Shown: positions 25,334 to 35,601, counted from the first letter of the stretch. The stretch is DNA of 64,000 nucleotides from Deltaproteobacteria bacterium (GCA_007693585.1 REDH01000016.1:27102-91101), one strand, 5' to 3'. The notes: generated by a model not told the origin, from the sequence alone. Program-made: numbers and translations.

Positions 25334-25436
25334 GCACCAGCGGGGGCATCGGGAGCTGCAGGAGGCGTCTCGGGACGCCGCGGGCTCCGGTCGATAGTCA
25401 TCGCGGAAATCGCAGCAAGGGGGGGGCGTCACACCG

Positions 25437-28400
25437 TCAGGATCGGGTCGCGCTGGCGGTCGCACCGCGGCCCTGGCGCCTTGCGGCGAGGAAGCCGAGA
25501 AGGAGCAGCGCCAGACTCGCAGGGCCGTGCCAGGGACCACCGCTGGCGGCGCTGGCGCTGCAGCCGCCGCCGCCACCGCCGGAGGGGGGCTCCTCGTCAT
25601 CCTCACCGTCGGTCAGCGGAGGGCGGTCGGACTCGACGGCGCCGGGATCCCGGAACCGCAGCTCGAAGCTGGCGGTCTGCGACCAGGGCCCGAAGTCGAT
25701 GCCGTCGTTGGCCCGTGCACGCCAGAAGTAGGTCTCGTCCTGCAGGTCCTCCACCCGAACGGAGGTCTGGTCGGGCTGCTCGGCGACGTCGATGACCGAG
25801 GCCACCAGTCGGGTCCAGTCGGGAGAACGGGAGACCTGGAACTGGTACGTGAGGGGTTGTCCCTCCGGATCCGTGGCATTGCTCACGGTGAGCTCGGCCT
25901 CTCCGGAGGGGGAGATCACGCGCTGGCCCCCGATGGGAGCCACGGCCACGGGCGCACTCGGGGCGGTGTTGAAGGAGACGAACCGGAAGCTGGACGCGGT
26001 CGGGTCACTGTAGGCGAGCCCGTCGAAGGCGCGCACGCGCCAGTGGATGACGCCGGATGTCTGGAAGGGGAGCGTCCGGGTCACGCTGGTGGTGCTCTGA
26101 CGGCCCTGCAGGATGCGGTCCACGTCGAGGATCACCTCCTCGAAGTCGCTCGTGCGGGAGAACTCGAGCCGATAGGTCAGGGTATCCCCATCCGGGTCGA
26201 CACTGTTCTCCCACGTGAAGGTCTGGGTATCCGTCCCGATCAGCAGCTCGTCCTCGGACGGGGCCACGAGCACTGGCGCGGACGGCGCGCGGTTGGTGGT
26301 GTTCACCTCGAAGGAGCTGAGCGCGAACGGTCCGGCCTGCAGCCCGTCGCGGGCACGCGCACGCCACAGGTAGGTCTGCCCTTCCTGCAGGGGATCGGTG
26401 AGCTCGACGGAGGTCTCCCCTCCGTCTCCCTCGGCGACATCCGTGATGCGGAACACCCGTTCACTTGCCGTGGGCTGGGTTCCCCGGAAGACCTCGAACT
26501 CGTACAACAGACGGTCGCCATCGGGATCCACGGCGTTGCGGACGCGCAACACGGGTGGATTCTCGGTGGCGAAGCCGGACGGCGAGACGATTCCGGGCGC
26601 ACCGGGCGGCGTGTTCTCGGGGGAGTAGACGAAGCTCCAGACCGAGCTCCACTCGCCGACGGCCCAGGGGTCTTCGGCCCGGGCCCGCCACCAGTATCGC
26701 GTGCCCGCTTCCGGCTCGAAGTCGGAGAACACGACGTCGACGAACGCCGGTCCCGCCTCGTCGAGGTCAGTGACCTCGAACATCGGTTCCTCCAGGTCCT
26801 CGCTGTCGAAGACCTGCACGGTGTACGTCAGGGGGGCGGAGAACGGAACGTCATCCCGGGGCTCGACGACCCGGAGCCGGACATCGAGCGGGAGGTTGCG
26901 GACCGCGGAGTCGTCCGTGGGCCGAATCAGCACGGGCGCTTCGGGGCCGGTGAAGGCCGTCGGGTCGCGTCCGATGATGCAGGCATCCGCCACGGTGAGC
27001 CCGTCGCCGCTCAGGTCCTCCACGTCGTCGGACGGGTCCTCCGGGTCGAGTCCGTAGGCGATCTCGCAGGAGTCCGGTGCGCCGCCGCCGTCCCCATCCT
27101 CGATGACCGGCTCGATGGTCCAGCTCTGGCTGTCCGAACCGCCGCCGTTGTCGGACACCCGAACGGTCACCTCCACCGGCAGGTAGTTGGACGTGACGGG
27201 ATCCCAGGACCACGTGATGAGCCCCGTGTCGGAGACGGACATGCCCGCCGGGGCCTCCTCCAGCGTGAACGAGTGCACGTCGTCCTCGCCCGGGTCGTCG
27301 AACGTCACCTGGTAGGTGTAGGGGGCGTCCTCGGTGACGGTCAGTGGCGGAGTGCTCGTGATGGTCGGCGCCACGTTCAGAATTCTCACCTGCAGGGCCC
27401 GCTGGCTGCTCTGCGCGCCGGCGTCGTCCCGCGCGCGAACCCGCAGCGTGAAGGTGCCACTCGTCCGGTACGTCCAGGTCAGCTCCCCCGTCTCCGTCTC
27501 CACGGGCTCCGACCCGTCGCCCGGCTCCCAGAGGAAGACGATCGGGTCGTCTCCGGGGTCGGTGGACGTGGTGGAGAAGGTCACCGAGGTCCCCTCGTCC
27601 ACGGGAAGTGCCGGATCCGCCGTCACCGGCGTGGGCGTGGTCGGCGGCGCGTTCACCTTCTCGATGGTGAGGGTGGCCTCGCCGGTCGCTCCCGCACCGT
27701 CCTCGGCGGTGACCGTGATCACGTACGTGCCAAGTTCGTCGTACTCGTGAGGAGCAGGCAGACGGAAACGGGTGGGGATCGTCGCGTGCTGCTCCGCCTC
27801 GACCTCGGTGCCATCCCCGAGATCGACGGTCACGCGCATGATCTCCAGGTCACCCGGCACGTCCTGCACCGTGATGGTCGGGTCGAAGGTCGCGCCCTGA
27901 AGAATTCGGTTCCCGGCCGGTCCGGAGATGCTGACCCGCGGCGCGACATTGTTCACCGTGATCGTGAATCGGGTCGAGGTCGCGATCCCGGTCTCGTTGG
28001 TGACCTCCAGCCCCAGCTCGATCACGTCGGGCCCGTTGAAGTCCGAACCGTCGAGCGTCACCGTGGGGCCACCCGGAGCGTACACGCCGTCTCCGTCCAG
28101 ATCCCACGCGAAGGTCAGCGCCTCGTCGAAGGGATCCCGGCTCAGCGAGCCGTCGAGCACGATGCTCGTTCCCTCGTCCATTTCGGTCGGCCCACTGTAC
28201 ACCGGCGTCGGCGCCTTCCCGGCCCAGGTGATCTGGTTGGCCAGGAGGCCTTCCCGATCGGGTCGGATGCCGTCGCCGTCCGCCTGAAGGGCCAGCATGG
28301 ACGGGAGGAAGCCGCTGATGAGCGTGGTCGCCTCCGGCAGCTGCACCGTGACCGATGCCCCGGTGTCCCGGGCGGCACGGATGAGACCGGGGAGCCCCCC

Positions 28401-30878
28401 CGCGAACACGCTGATCGTCGTGTCACCCGCGTCGAACGCGATCGGGCTCCCCACGACGTAGGGGTCGTCGAAGAGGAAGGGCGCGGAGGTGGCGCCGGCG
28501 CCCGAGCGCGGGCGCACCACCTGCCCCGCGACGCTCGCCGTGGCACCGGGCAGCCCAAGCGCCTCCAGCGTCTCGTCGTCCACCTCGTGGAACGCGCCAT
28601 CGAACAGCAGCAGCCCGCGCCGCGTTTCCCGCCATTGCGCGAGGGCCGCCACGAGCTCCGGTGACCAGCCGGCTCCCGCCGAAGCGGCCGGCTGCTGCAC
28701 GGTGAGGTGGATGAAGCCCTCGGGCTCCTCCATGATGTCCAGAAGGTCCTGTGGGTCGCTGACGATCTCCGCGAGAAGGCCCGTGGCGAGGTAGGCGGCG
28801 CGCAGCAGGTCCGCATCCGTGGTGGATGCGGCGAGGCCGAGCGCGCGGTTCGGCTCCTCGATCCGCTCGAGCTGATTCAGGAAGAAGCGGGTGATGGCCC
28901 GCGGCCCCTCGGTCACCGCCCCCTGGCCCACCGTGGTCGGAACGAAGCCGTTCACGGCCACCCGCCCGTCATGGGTCCAGAGCACCGCGGCTCCCTCGTC
29001 CCGACCGGCGAACCGCGCGATGGACGCGCCGGGGATGGTCGCTTCCAGCGGAATCCCGTAGACAGGTTCCTCGCCGGGAAGCTGGGCGCCCGAGGCGCGC
29101 TGCAGCACCGGGGCGAGCCCGTCGAAGAAGCCCGCGAAGCTCAGGGTCGCCTCGATCGCCGCCGGTGCGTCGAGCGGCTGGGCGCCAGGGACCGGAGCGA
29201 CGCCGAGAACCCCGGCCAGCCCCGCGCGTTCGCCGAGGTCGTTGCCTGCGAAGAGCACCGGGCCCCCGCTGGCGATCCAGCCATCCATGGCCGCCAGCAC
29301 GGCCGCGTCGTCGAGGACGTCAAGTGAACCCAGCACGCTCTCGATCATCAGGAGGGACAGACTTCCCGAACCCAGCGCCGCCACGAGTTCGTCCGCGTCG
29401 TCCTCGACAAGCGGGAAGAACCCGGCGCGCCGAGCGACTTCGAGAAGCTCCGAGTCGACTGTGGCCCCGAAGGTGTCCGTGACGATGTACGCCAGGGGAG
29501 CCGCGGAATCGATGAAGAACAGGAGGTTCTCGAGAAACGTGGCCAGGTCCGCGATGGATGCGCCGTTGCCGTCGCCGTTGCCGTCGCCGTCGCGTTCGAG
29601 AGCGGTGAGCAGTCCGCCGAACGAGAAGCCGCCGAGCACGAGGGAGCCGTCTTCCGCGCCGAGCAGGGTGACGGGGCCGTCGGTGGCGTCGATGCGGGCG
29701 AGCGGGAAGTAGCCCGAGAATGCGGTGAAGGAGGTGAACCCTGCGGGTGTGTCGAGGGGCAGGTCCGGGATGCTCTCGGGCTGGCGGAAGACGACCCGCT
29801 CGATCCCGCCCGGTCCGCGGTGCAGCAGGCTTGCGCTCGTGGGCAGGGTCACCCCGTCGATGTCGAGGGCGGCGAGGAGACCGGCGCCACTCTCGCCGAG
29901 GCCAGGGGAGAACAGCAGGACGGGTATGCCGGCTTCGGCGGCCTCCTCGAGCAGGAGCAGCAGATCGCCTTCGGGCGAGGAAGGGTCCTCGAGGTCGATC
30001 AGGAGCCCTGCGGTCGTGCCGGGCTCGAGAGATTCCCTCGCGGCGTCGAAGGACGAGAATGCATTGAACTGGATGCCGAGGGGGATTCCGAAGCGGTCGA
30101 GCGCTTCGAGGTCGCCGTCGGAGACCACGGTCCACTGCTGGGCGAGCAGGAAGGAGAGCTGGTTGGCGAGCAGGAACTCGATGGGTCCTGGCGGGGCAGC
30201 GGTGTCCGTGGCGCGATAGCGGTTGCTGGAGAACGAGTGAACGATGATCTGTCCATCGCGGACGCTGTAGATGGCGGGGACGGGGTCGCCTTCGTCGTCG
30301 ACGATGTCGTCGTAGAGCAGGATGTCGTTCCGGAGCGATGGGTCGCTGCACCAGGTGATGCTGCCGGCGGAGGTGCGCATGGGGATGGGCTCGTCGACGT
30401 CGAACCGGCCGCGGAAGACGTTCGGCTGTGCATCGGGATCCTCGACGAGCGGCACCGGATCGGTGATGGCTGGTCGTGCGGTGAAACAGGCCTGGGGAAG
30501 CTGCAGGACATCGCTGTAGAGGGCCGGGGTTCCCTGGCGCAGGTTGTCGACGAGCAGCATCACCTGTCCGCCCTCGTCGAGATGTGCGGTGAGGACGGGG
30601 TCGAGGGCGGCCGGGAGCGCGGACTGGGCGGAAAAGTCCACCACGAGCATGTCCCACGGGCCATCCTGCTGGAAGGCGTTCGCGAACGCGGCGGTGGTGG
30701 AGGTGTTCCGGACCTCGACGGTGTCGACCAGCGAGCCCGCGATGCCGACTTCGAACCGCGTGGCGGACGAGTCGTAGAGCAGGACGCGGGACTGAGCGTG
30801 CGCGTCGGTCGCGGCGAGCGCCGCGACGACGAGTGTGCCAAGGACGAGCAGGGTGGAGAGGGTGCGGGCGACGGGCAT
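25437..30878 (-). CDS. Giant PKD/fibronectin-III surface protein with MYXO-CTERM-like tail
   Basis: A 1813-residue secreted protein. A Sec signal (LLVLGTLVVAALAATDAHAQ) is followed by about 900 residues with repeated Rossmann-like units (RVLLYDSSATRF, LAYIVTDTFGATVDSELLEVAR) that may be degenerate GATase-like domains. Then come PKD/cadherin-like domains (about 950-1300; TFAWDLDGDGVY, VDEGTSVTF), an EF-hand/dockerin-like stretch (DLSGDGLTVADACIIG) and about four FnIII-like domains (YWWRARAED, YLWRARARDG, HWRVRAFDG, YFWRARANDG). The C-terminus is Gly6-Cys, a membrane segment SLALLLLGFLAARR and a basic tail, as in MYXO-CTERM sorting signals. AGG about 9 bp before ATG 30878 supports that start; ATG 30884 is close. 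Confidence 0.8.
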   Translation of the reverse strand: MPVARTLSTLLVLGTLVVAALAATDAHAQSRVLLYDSSATRFEVGIAGSLVDTVEVRNTSTTAAFANAFQQDGPWDMLVVDFSAQSALPAALDPVLTAHLDEGGQVMLLVDNLRQGTPALYSDVLQLPQACFTARPAITDPVPLVEDPDAQPNVFRGRFDVDEPIPMRTSAGSITWCSDPSLRNDILLYDDIVDDEGDPVPAIYSVRDGQIIVHSFSSNRYRATDTAAPPGPIEFLLANQLSFLLAQQWTVVSDGDLEALDRFGIPLGIQFNAFSSFDAARESLEPGTTAGLLIDLEDPSSPEGDLLLLLEEAAEAGIPVLLFSPGLGESGAGLLAALDIDGVTLPTSASLLHRGPGGIERVVFRQPESIPDLPLDTPAGFTSFTAFSGYFPLARIDATDGPVTLLGAEDGSLVLGGFSFGGLLTALERDGDGNGDGNGASIADLATFLENLLFFIDSAAPLAYIVTDTFGATVDSELLEVARRAGFFPLVEDDADELVAALGSGSLSLLMIESVLGSLDVLDDAAVLAAMDGWIASGGPVLFAGNDLGERAGLAGVLGVAPVPGAQPLDAPAAIEATLSFAGFFDGLAPVLQRASGAQLPGEEPVYGIPLEATIPGASIARFAGRDEGAAVLWTHDGRVAVNGFVPTTVGQGAVTEGPRAITRFFLNQLERIEEPNRALGLAASTTDADLLRAAYLATGLLAEIVSDPQDLLDIMEEPEGFIHLTVQQPAASAGAGWSPELVAALAQWRETRRGLLLFDGAFHEVDDETLEALGLPGATASVAGQVVRPRSGAGATSAPFLFDDPYVVGSPIAFDAGDTTISVFAGGLPGLIRAARDTGASVTVQLPEATTLISGFLPSMLALQADGDGIRPDREGLLANQITWAGKAPTPVYSGPTEMDEGTSIVLDGSLSRDPFDEALTFAWDLDGDGVYAPGGPTVTLDGSDFNGPDVIELGLEVTNETGIATSTRFTITVNNVAPRVSISGPAGNRILQGATFDPTITVQDVPGDLEIMRVTVDLGDGTEVEAEQHATIPTRFRLPAPHEYDELGTYVITVTAEDGAGATGEATLTIEKVNAPPTTPTPVTADPALPVDEGTSVTFSTTSTDPGDDPIVFLWEPGDGSEPVETETGELTWTYRTSGTFTLRVRARDDAGAQSSQRALQVRILNVAPTITSTPPLTVTEDAPYTYQVTFDDPGEDDVHSFTLEEAPAGMSVSDTGLITWSWDPVTSNYLPVEVTVRVSDNGGGSDSQSWTIEPVIEDGDGGGAPDSCEIAYGLDPEDPSDDVEDLSGDGLTVADACIIGRDPTAFTGPEAPVLIRPTDDSAVRNLPLDVRLRVVEPRDDVPFSAPLTYTVQVFDSEDLEEPMFEVTDLDEAGPAFVDVVFSDFEPEAGTRYWWRARAEDPWAVGEWSSVWSFVYSPENTPPGAPGIVSPSGFATENPPVLRVRNAVDPDGDRLLYEFEVFRGTQPTASERVFRITDVAEGDGGETSVELTDPLQEGQTYLWRARARDGLQAGPFALSSFEVNTTNRAPSAPVLVAPSEDELLIGTDTQTFTWENSVDPDGDTLTYRLEFSRTSDFEEVILDVDRILQGRQSTTSVTRTLPFQTSGVIHWRVRAFDGLAYSDPTASSFRFVSFNTAPSAPVAVAPIGGQRVISPSGEAELTVSNATDPEGQPLTYQFQVSRSPDWTRLVASVIDVAEQPDQTSVRVEDLQDETYFWRARANDGIDFGPWSQTASFELRFRDPGAVESDRPPLTDGEDDEEPPSGGGGGGCSASAASGGPWHGPASLALLLLGFLAARRQGRGATASATRS

Positions 30879-31030
30879 GGACATCCTGAGATACACGCAT
30901 TGACGCGGCGCTGCAGGGCCAGCGCCGAACAGGACCCCGTGGCAGGGCGCGGGGGGATGCAGGCTGAGGGGGGGCAACCCCCGACCCGAATGCGCGTAGC
31001 GATGGCGTCACCGGGTTGCAACACCATGCG

Positions 31031-32107
31031 TCATGAAAATTCGCGGCCGCCCGCGGCCGTGCTGTTCCCGCTTCGGGATTGGGGGGCGGGGCGCTCCGCG
31101 CGGGTGAGCAGCCATGAGGCGATGCGTGCGTACTGCTCGACGCCGTTCTCGAGATCCCGGTCGGTGAGGATTTCGTCGGGGGAGTGTGCGGAGCGGATGT
31201 CTCCGGGTCCCGCGAGGACGACCGGGGCGAGGTGTCGGAGGTACGGGGCATCGGTGTTGAACGGGATGATGCAGGTGTCCTCCCCGGGGACGGGCAGGAG
31301 CTGCATCGGGTCGTTGGTGCTGACGATGTCGAGCACCACGCCATCCGGGATCAGCGATCGGATGGTGTTCAGCACCTCGTCGGCCGGGGTGACGATGCGG
31401 AAGAGGAGCTCGGCGGAGGCTTCCGGAGCGAAGATGTTGGCGGCGGGTCCGGCCGTCAGGACGCCGATGTTGACGTCGGTGTCCCCCAGTGTGTCGTCCC
31501 CGGGCCAGGGGTGTCTGCGCAGCGCGTCCAGGGCATCGAGCAGGGGGGGGACGGCGCTTCGGCCGGCCTCCGGGAAGGCGGAATGGCCCGCGACGCCGGT
31601 CGCCCGGAGGCGGAGTCGGACGATTCCCTTCTGGCCGAGGGCGACCCGCCCACGTGTGGGTTCGCACAGGAGAATGGCGCGGAGGTCGGGGAAGGACAGC
31701 TCTGCGGCCCGGATGGCGCCGTCGTGGTTCACTTCCTCCCCGACGACGAGCAGGAACCCGGTGACCCGTCGCAGGTCCTCGGGCAGCCGGTGCCAGGCGC
31801 GGAGCATGGCGAAGAGGCCTCCCTTGGTGTCGCAGGCGCCGCGCGCCCGGGTCGCGGCTCCGTCCCTGCGCGGACCGAAGTGGGGCGGCACGGTGTCGAC
31901 GTGGGTGCTGAACAGCAGCTTCGTGTTCGCTGGGGGCGCGGCGACGAGGTTCCAGCGTCCGGGGGAGACCGCCTGCCGGGTGCAGCGCAGTCCGCGCCGT
32001 CCGAGGTCCTCCTCGAGCCGTTCGAGGAAGGCGCGCTCGCGGCCGGTGGTGCTGTCGATGGCCAGCCAGTCCAGGAGGCACTGGAGGTCGGGCTCGTGGT
32101 CGCTCAT
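31031..32107 (-). CDS. M20-family metallopeptidase (ArgE/DapE-like)
   Basis: A 358-residue di-zinc deacylase/peptidase. STHVDTVPP (His and Asp metal ligands) near residue 66, GRGACDTKGG-like ARGACDTKGGLFAML near 89 and VVGEEVNHDGA (catalytic Glu pair) near 120 are the M20 signatures. The dimerisation-domain segment AGHSAFPEAGRSA is present. It most resembles acetylornithine deacetylase or succinyl-diaminopimelate desuccinylase, but the substrate cannot be fixed. Start at ATG 32107, which overlaps the stop of gluQ by four bases. The 152-bp gap to the giant gene holds a G5-GCAA-C5 hairpin near 30970 without a T-tract. Confidence 0.85.
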   Translation of the reverse strand: MSDHEPDLQCLLDWLAIDSTTGRERAFLERLEEDLGRRGLRCTRQAVSPGRWNLVAAPPANTKLLFSTHVDTVPPHFGPRRDGAATRARGACDTKGGLFAMLRAWHRLPEDLRRVTGFLLVVGEEVNHDGAIRAAELSFPDLRAILLCEPTRGRVALGQKGIVRLRLRATGVAGHSAFPEAGRSAVPPLLDALDALRRHPWPGDDTLGDTDVNIGVLTAGPAANIFAPEASAELLFRIVTPADEVLNTIRSLIPDGVVLDIVSTNDPMQLLPVPGEDTCIIPFNTDAPYLRHLAPVVLAGPGDIRSAHSPDEILTDRDLENGVEQYARIASWLLTRAERPAPQSRSGNSTAAGGREFS

Positions 32108-33165
32108 GGGCAGTTGTCCCTGGGGTGCGGGGTGATCCGTCGAGACCCCGCGATCAGGGCGTCCGGCCCCTCGAAAAGGGCATCGGGAACGCGGATCGAG
32201 GGTCGATTCAGGGGGATGGGTGTCCACAGGCGGGGCAGCGCCTCCGGTGCGATTGCGTCGAGATCGTCGGTCCATCCCCACAGCCAGGCGAGGGCCCCGC
32301 GCAGGGTCGCCGGTGTCCACCCGCTGTCGAGCAGCCCGTCGAGCGAGATGTCCCGTCGCCGCTTGCTGAGTCGTTCACCGTGCTCGTCGAGGAGGAGAGG
32401 CACGTGCCAGAAGGTCGGTCGTTGGGCATCGAGTGCGTCGAAGAGCGCGGCCTGCCGCAGGGCGGAGTCGAGGAGGTCGCGGCCGCGCAGCACGTCGGTC
32501 ACGCCCATGGCGGCGTCGTCGACGACCACGGCGAGCTGGTAGGCGAACAGCCCGTCCTTGCGGGCGATCACGAAGTCGCCGGGGTCGTCCTCGAGGCGGG
32601 CGTTCAGCGGCCCTGCCACCCCGTCGTCGAGCCGGAGCGCGCCGCGGGCGCGGAATCGCCACGCGAAGGGTTCCGCCCGGGCTCGCTGTCGCGCCACGTC
32701 GTCGGCGATGCGGGAGCATGTGCCCGGATAGGCGCGGCGTGGCCGGCGCCGGGCGTGGGGTGCGCTGAGGGCCTCGGATATATCGCGCCGCGAGCAGAAG
32801 CACCGGTAGACGAGACCCCGCCGGTCGAGCTCGGCGAGCGCCATTCGGTATACCGCGCTCCGCTCGCTCTGATACCACTGTCGGTCGTCCGCGGTCCGGT
32901 CGCCATCGGGCCCGGCGTCCCACTCGATGCCGAGGCGTCGGAGATCGTGCATGAGCGCCCGGTCGGCGCCGGGGACGACCCGGGGAGGATCGAGGTCCTC
33001 GATGCGGAGGAGCAGTCGGGCTCCGGTCGCGCGGGCGTGGGTCCAGGCGAGCAGGGCCGAGGAGAGGTTGCCGAGGTGGAGCCGTCCCGTCGGGCTCGGG
33101 GCGAGCCGGGCCACGCGTTGGCGGGGTGCGCTGGGTGGTGGGCCTGGCCGATTTGTCGGGGTCAT
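32104..33165 (-). CDS. gluQ: Glutamyl-Q tRNA(Asp) synthetase
   Basis: A 353-residue truncated glutamyl-tRNA-synthetase paralogue that attaches Glu to queuosine in tRNA(Asp). The class I signature 1 is seen as RLAPSPTGRLHLGNLSSALL (HIGH as HLGN) and signature 2 as GERLSKRRRD (KMSKS-like). Zinc-ligand candidates CFCSRRDI and YPGTC are in place. There is no anticodon-binding domain, as expected for GluQ. Start at ATG 33165 (MTPTNRPG). The stop overlaps the start of the M20 peptidase. It is divergent from the small membrane-protein gene. Confidence 0.9.
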   Translation of the reverse strand: MTPTNRPGPPPSAPRQRVARLAPSPTGRLHLGNLSSALLAWTHARATGARLLLRIEDLDPPRVVPGADRALMHDLRRLGIEWDAGPDGDRTADDRQWYQSERSAVYRMALAELDRRGLVYRCFCSRRDISEALSAPHARRRPRRAYPGTCSRIADDVARQRARAEPFAWRFRARGALRLDDGVAGPLNARLEDDPGDFVIARKDGLFAYQLAVVVDDAAMGVTDVLRGRDLLDSALRQAALFDALDAQRPTFWHVPLLLDEHGERLSKRRRDISLDGLLDSGWTPATLRGALAWLWGWTDDLDAIAPEALPRLWTPIPLNRPSIRVPDALFEGPDALIAGSRRITPHPRDNCP

Positions 33166-33278
33166 CAATGCGGATCCGGGGGCTTGCCACGGGATGTCCC
33201 GGTGTCGAGACTCCCTCGGTGAGGTAGCCATCGGCGATCGAGCCGGTGTTCCTGACTGTACCGGCGAGGATGAAGACG

Positions 33279-33602
33279 ATGGGGAATGACAACGCATTGA
33301 TCAAGCGGGGTGACCAGGGGGTCAGTGGCCTGACGGTGGCCAAGTGGGGCCTGATGGGTGTTGGCGCGATCGTGGTCGCCGGCTGGGCCCTGTCCCTGCT
33401 GTCGTGGTTCCTGCCGTTCCTGATCGTGGGGGGCATCGGTTACGGTGCGTACCGGCTGCTTCGCAGGAAGCCGGCGAGCCAGCAGGCCCTGCCGCACCAC
33501 CCGGCGACTTCTGATGTGGGCGGAGCGCGGGATGCGCGTCGGGAGCTGGAGGAGTTCGATCGCCGGCTGGCGGAGGCGGAGTCCGAGGTGCATCGACGCT
33601 GA
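33279..33602 (+). CDS. Small membrane protein (107 aa)
   Basis: One long hydrophobic region, WGLMGVGAIVVAGWALSLLSWFLPFLIVGGIGYGAYRLL, long enough for two tight membrane segments, then a basic loop and a charged helical C-terminus (DARRELEEFDRRLAEAESEV) that may form a short coiled coil. Unknown function. ATG 33279 is preferred because GAGGA lies about 9 bp upstream; ATG 33270 and GTG 33246 are in frame. It is divergent from gluQ. Confidence 0.65.
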   Translation: MGNDNALIKRGDQGVSGLTVAKWGLMGVGAIVVAGWALSLLSWFLPFLIVGGIGYGAYRLLRRKPASQQALPHHPATSDVGGARDARRELEEFDRRLAEAESEVHRR

Positions 33603-34107
33603 TGGCTTGCGGGCGGATGGCCCTGATTCCTCCGGAGCAGGGGCCACGGAAGCCGGGGCACGGGTCCCGGGAGGACAGCGATTCGCCCGGTTCGATTCCC
33701 ACGTGACCCCGGCCACGACGGGACGACGCTCTCGTCGGTGGGCGGACGGTCGCGCCGGCTCCGCAGACCCTGTCGCGCAGCCGGAGGTCTTCTGCGCGCC
33801 GCGGTCCGGGCGTCGGCCTGTCGTCGCCGCGGGGTGATCGCAGCGTCGTCACAGAGCCTCCTGCGGCCGGGAATGCCGACGGTTCGGGCCCTCTGAACTC
33901 TCACCTGCAACCGATTCAGCGTCACCAGGCGGCACCGCTGCAGCCTGCGGACCGGACGTTGCGAGAGCCCTGGTCGTCGCCGCGAACGCAGGGGTTGACC
34001 GGGGTCCTGTCATGGGGTTGACCGACGTCGGAGCCGCGTGCCGGACCCCCATTCGCGTGTGGAGACCGCGCGGGCGACTCCGGCAAGGACCCTCACACTC
34101 CCCGGCC
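33603..34107 (+). other. Non-coding gap with a TTGACC direct repeat
   Basis: About 500 bp with no credible gene on either strand. The only structure noted is GGGGTTGACCG at 33991-34001, repeated at 34014-34024 (23-bp spacing), which could be duplicated -35 elements or an activator site before the MscS gene; no convincing -10 follows either copy. Confidence 0.4.
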
Positions 34108-35601
34108 ATGCCGATGTTCGATCGCAGTCACCGCTCCGCCGTGTCGCCGCGCTGGTTCTCCCTGCTGCCGGGGCTGGGCGTTTTCGTGTTTCTGGCCGTG
34201 GTCCATGCCGCGGGTGGATCCTTCGCGGTGGCGCAGTCCACCGGCGGGGCAGGGGTTCGCGATCCGGGTGCCGCCGAGTCCAGCACGGTGCGCTCCATGG
34301 GTGGACCCGGGCTGGAGGAGGCCGGAGGAGCGCGCACCGGGGTGAGCACCGATGATGCTGCTGCGGCCTGGTTCTTTTCGGACGACGGCGAGGCCGAGCA
34401 GTGGCTGGTGTCGGTGTTCGGGGAGGGAGCCGCCTGGCTGACGGAGACTGTGGGGCAGAATGCGCTTTGGCGCTACTTTGCGGCGTTCTTCACGGTGGTC
34501 GTGCTGCTGCTGCTGCGGCGCTGGGCACTGGGGTTCGCCTTGCGGGTGCTCAAGGAGGCGGCACAGAAGACCTCCACGGATCTCGACAGCCAGCTTCTCG
34601 AGGCGCTGTCGCTGCCGGTGACGTGGATCGTCGGGGCATTCGCGCTCTATGCCGGAACGGTGTGGCTCGTGCTGTCGGAGGGTGCTCGTCACTTCGCGAC
34701 CGGATTGTTGCGGATCGTGGTGGTGATTCTGGTGGCGCAGGGGCTGTACCGCAGCATCGCCGTGGTCGGGGTGGCGATCGACCGGTTCGCGACACGTCGG
34801 GGCATGGACGAGTCGGCAGGACTGCGGCAGCTCGTGTTGCGCTTCCTGCGGGTGCTGGTGTGGCTGGTGGCGGCCCTGGTGGTGATTCAGGAGCTCGGGT
34901 ACAACGTGACGGGGCTCGTGGCCGGCCTGGGGGTGGGTGGTCTGGCGGTGGCGCTGGCGGCGAAGGACACGCTGGCCAACTGGTTCGGTGCCCTGATGAT
35001 CTTCACGGACCGGCCCTTCTCGGTCGGGGACTGGATCAAGACGAGCAATCTCGAGGGCACGGTGGAGGAGATCGGCCTTCGCTCGACAAAGGTGCGGACC
35101 TTTGCCCGGACACTGGTGAGCGTGCCCAACTCCACCGTGGCGAATGCGGTGGTGGAGAACTTCTCCCGGATGCCGGTCCGGCGGGTGTCCTACACGCTCG
35201 GTGTGACCTACGGCACCACGCCCGCGATGATGCAGGAGTCCCTGGAGCGGATTCGGGACATCCTGCGGACCCACGAGGCGGTCGATCAGACGTTCTGGAT
35301 CGTGCGGTTCACGGACTTCGGGTCGTCGTCGCTGGACATTCTCGTGATGTACTTCACGAAGACGACCGTGTGGGACGAGTACCTGGCGGCGCGGGAGGAG
35401 ATCAACCTGCTGATCATGACGAGTCTCTCGGCGATCGGCGTGTCGGTGGCCTTCCCCACGCGGAGCGTCTACGTGGAGAACACGGATGCGGAAGAGGTGG
35501 CGAGGCTGGATCGGCAGGCGCGCAAGCTGTTCGAGGCCCGGGCGGGCAGTGCGGCGCACGGCCCGGAGGAGCCGGCCATGCGCGGCAACGAGGACGCCTG
35601 A
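34108..35601 (+). CDS. MscS-family mechanosensitive ion channel
   Basis: A 497-residue small-conductance mechanosensitive channel. After a signal peptide (LLPGLGVFVFLAVVHAAGG) and a periplasmic segment of about 90 residues come four membrane segments (about residues 130-310). The pore helix and following beta domain are very typical: GLGVGGLAVALAAKDTLANW then FTDRPFSVGDWI. The cytoplasmic vestibule ends near PTRSVYVEN. It would release solutes on hypo-osmotic shock. ATG 34108 is taken as the start since the signal peptide follows; ATG 34114 is equally possible. It is 247 bp upstream of the MopE-repeat gene. Confidence 0.88.
   Translation: MPMFDRSHRSAVSPRWFSLLPGLGVFVFLAVVHAAGGSFAVAQSTGGAGVRDPGAAESSTVRSMGGPGLEEAGGARTGVSTDDAAAAWFFSDDGEAEQWLVSVFGEGAAWLTETVGQNALWRYFAAFFTVVVLLLLRRWALGFALRVLKEAAQKTSTDLDSQLLEALSLPVTWIVGAFALYAGTVWLVLSEGARHFATGLLRIVVVILVAQGLYRSIAVVGVAIDRFATRRGMDESAGLRQLVLRFLRVLVWLVAALVVIQELGYNVTGLVAGLGVGGLAVALAAKDTLANWFGALMIFTDRPFSVGDWIKTSNLEGTVEEIGLRSTKVRTFARTLVSVPNSTVANAVVENFSRMPVRRVSYTLGVTYGTTPAMMQESLERIRDILRTHEAVDQTFWIVRFTDFGSSSLDILVMYFTKTTVWDEYLAAREEINLLIMTSLSAIGVSVAFPTRSVYVENTDAEEVARLDRQARKLFEARAGSAAHGPEEPAMRGNEDA

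Noticed and set aside
33685..33715. A T-loop-like GGTTCGATTCC suggesting a tRNA
   Set aside because: The flanking bases do not pair as a T-stem, and no acceptor stem or anticodon arm can be drawn around it.
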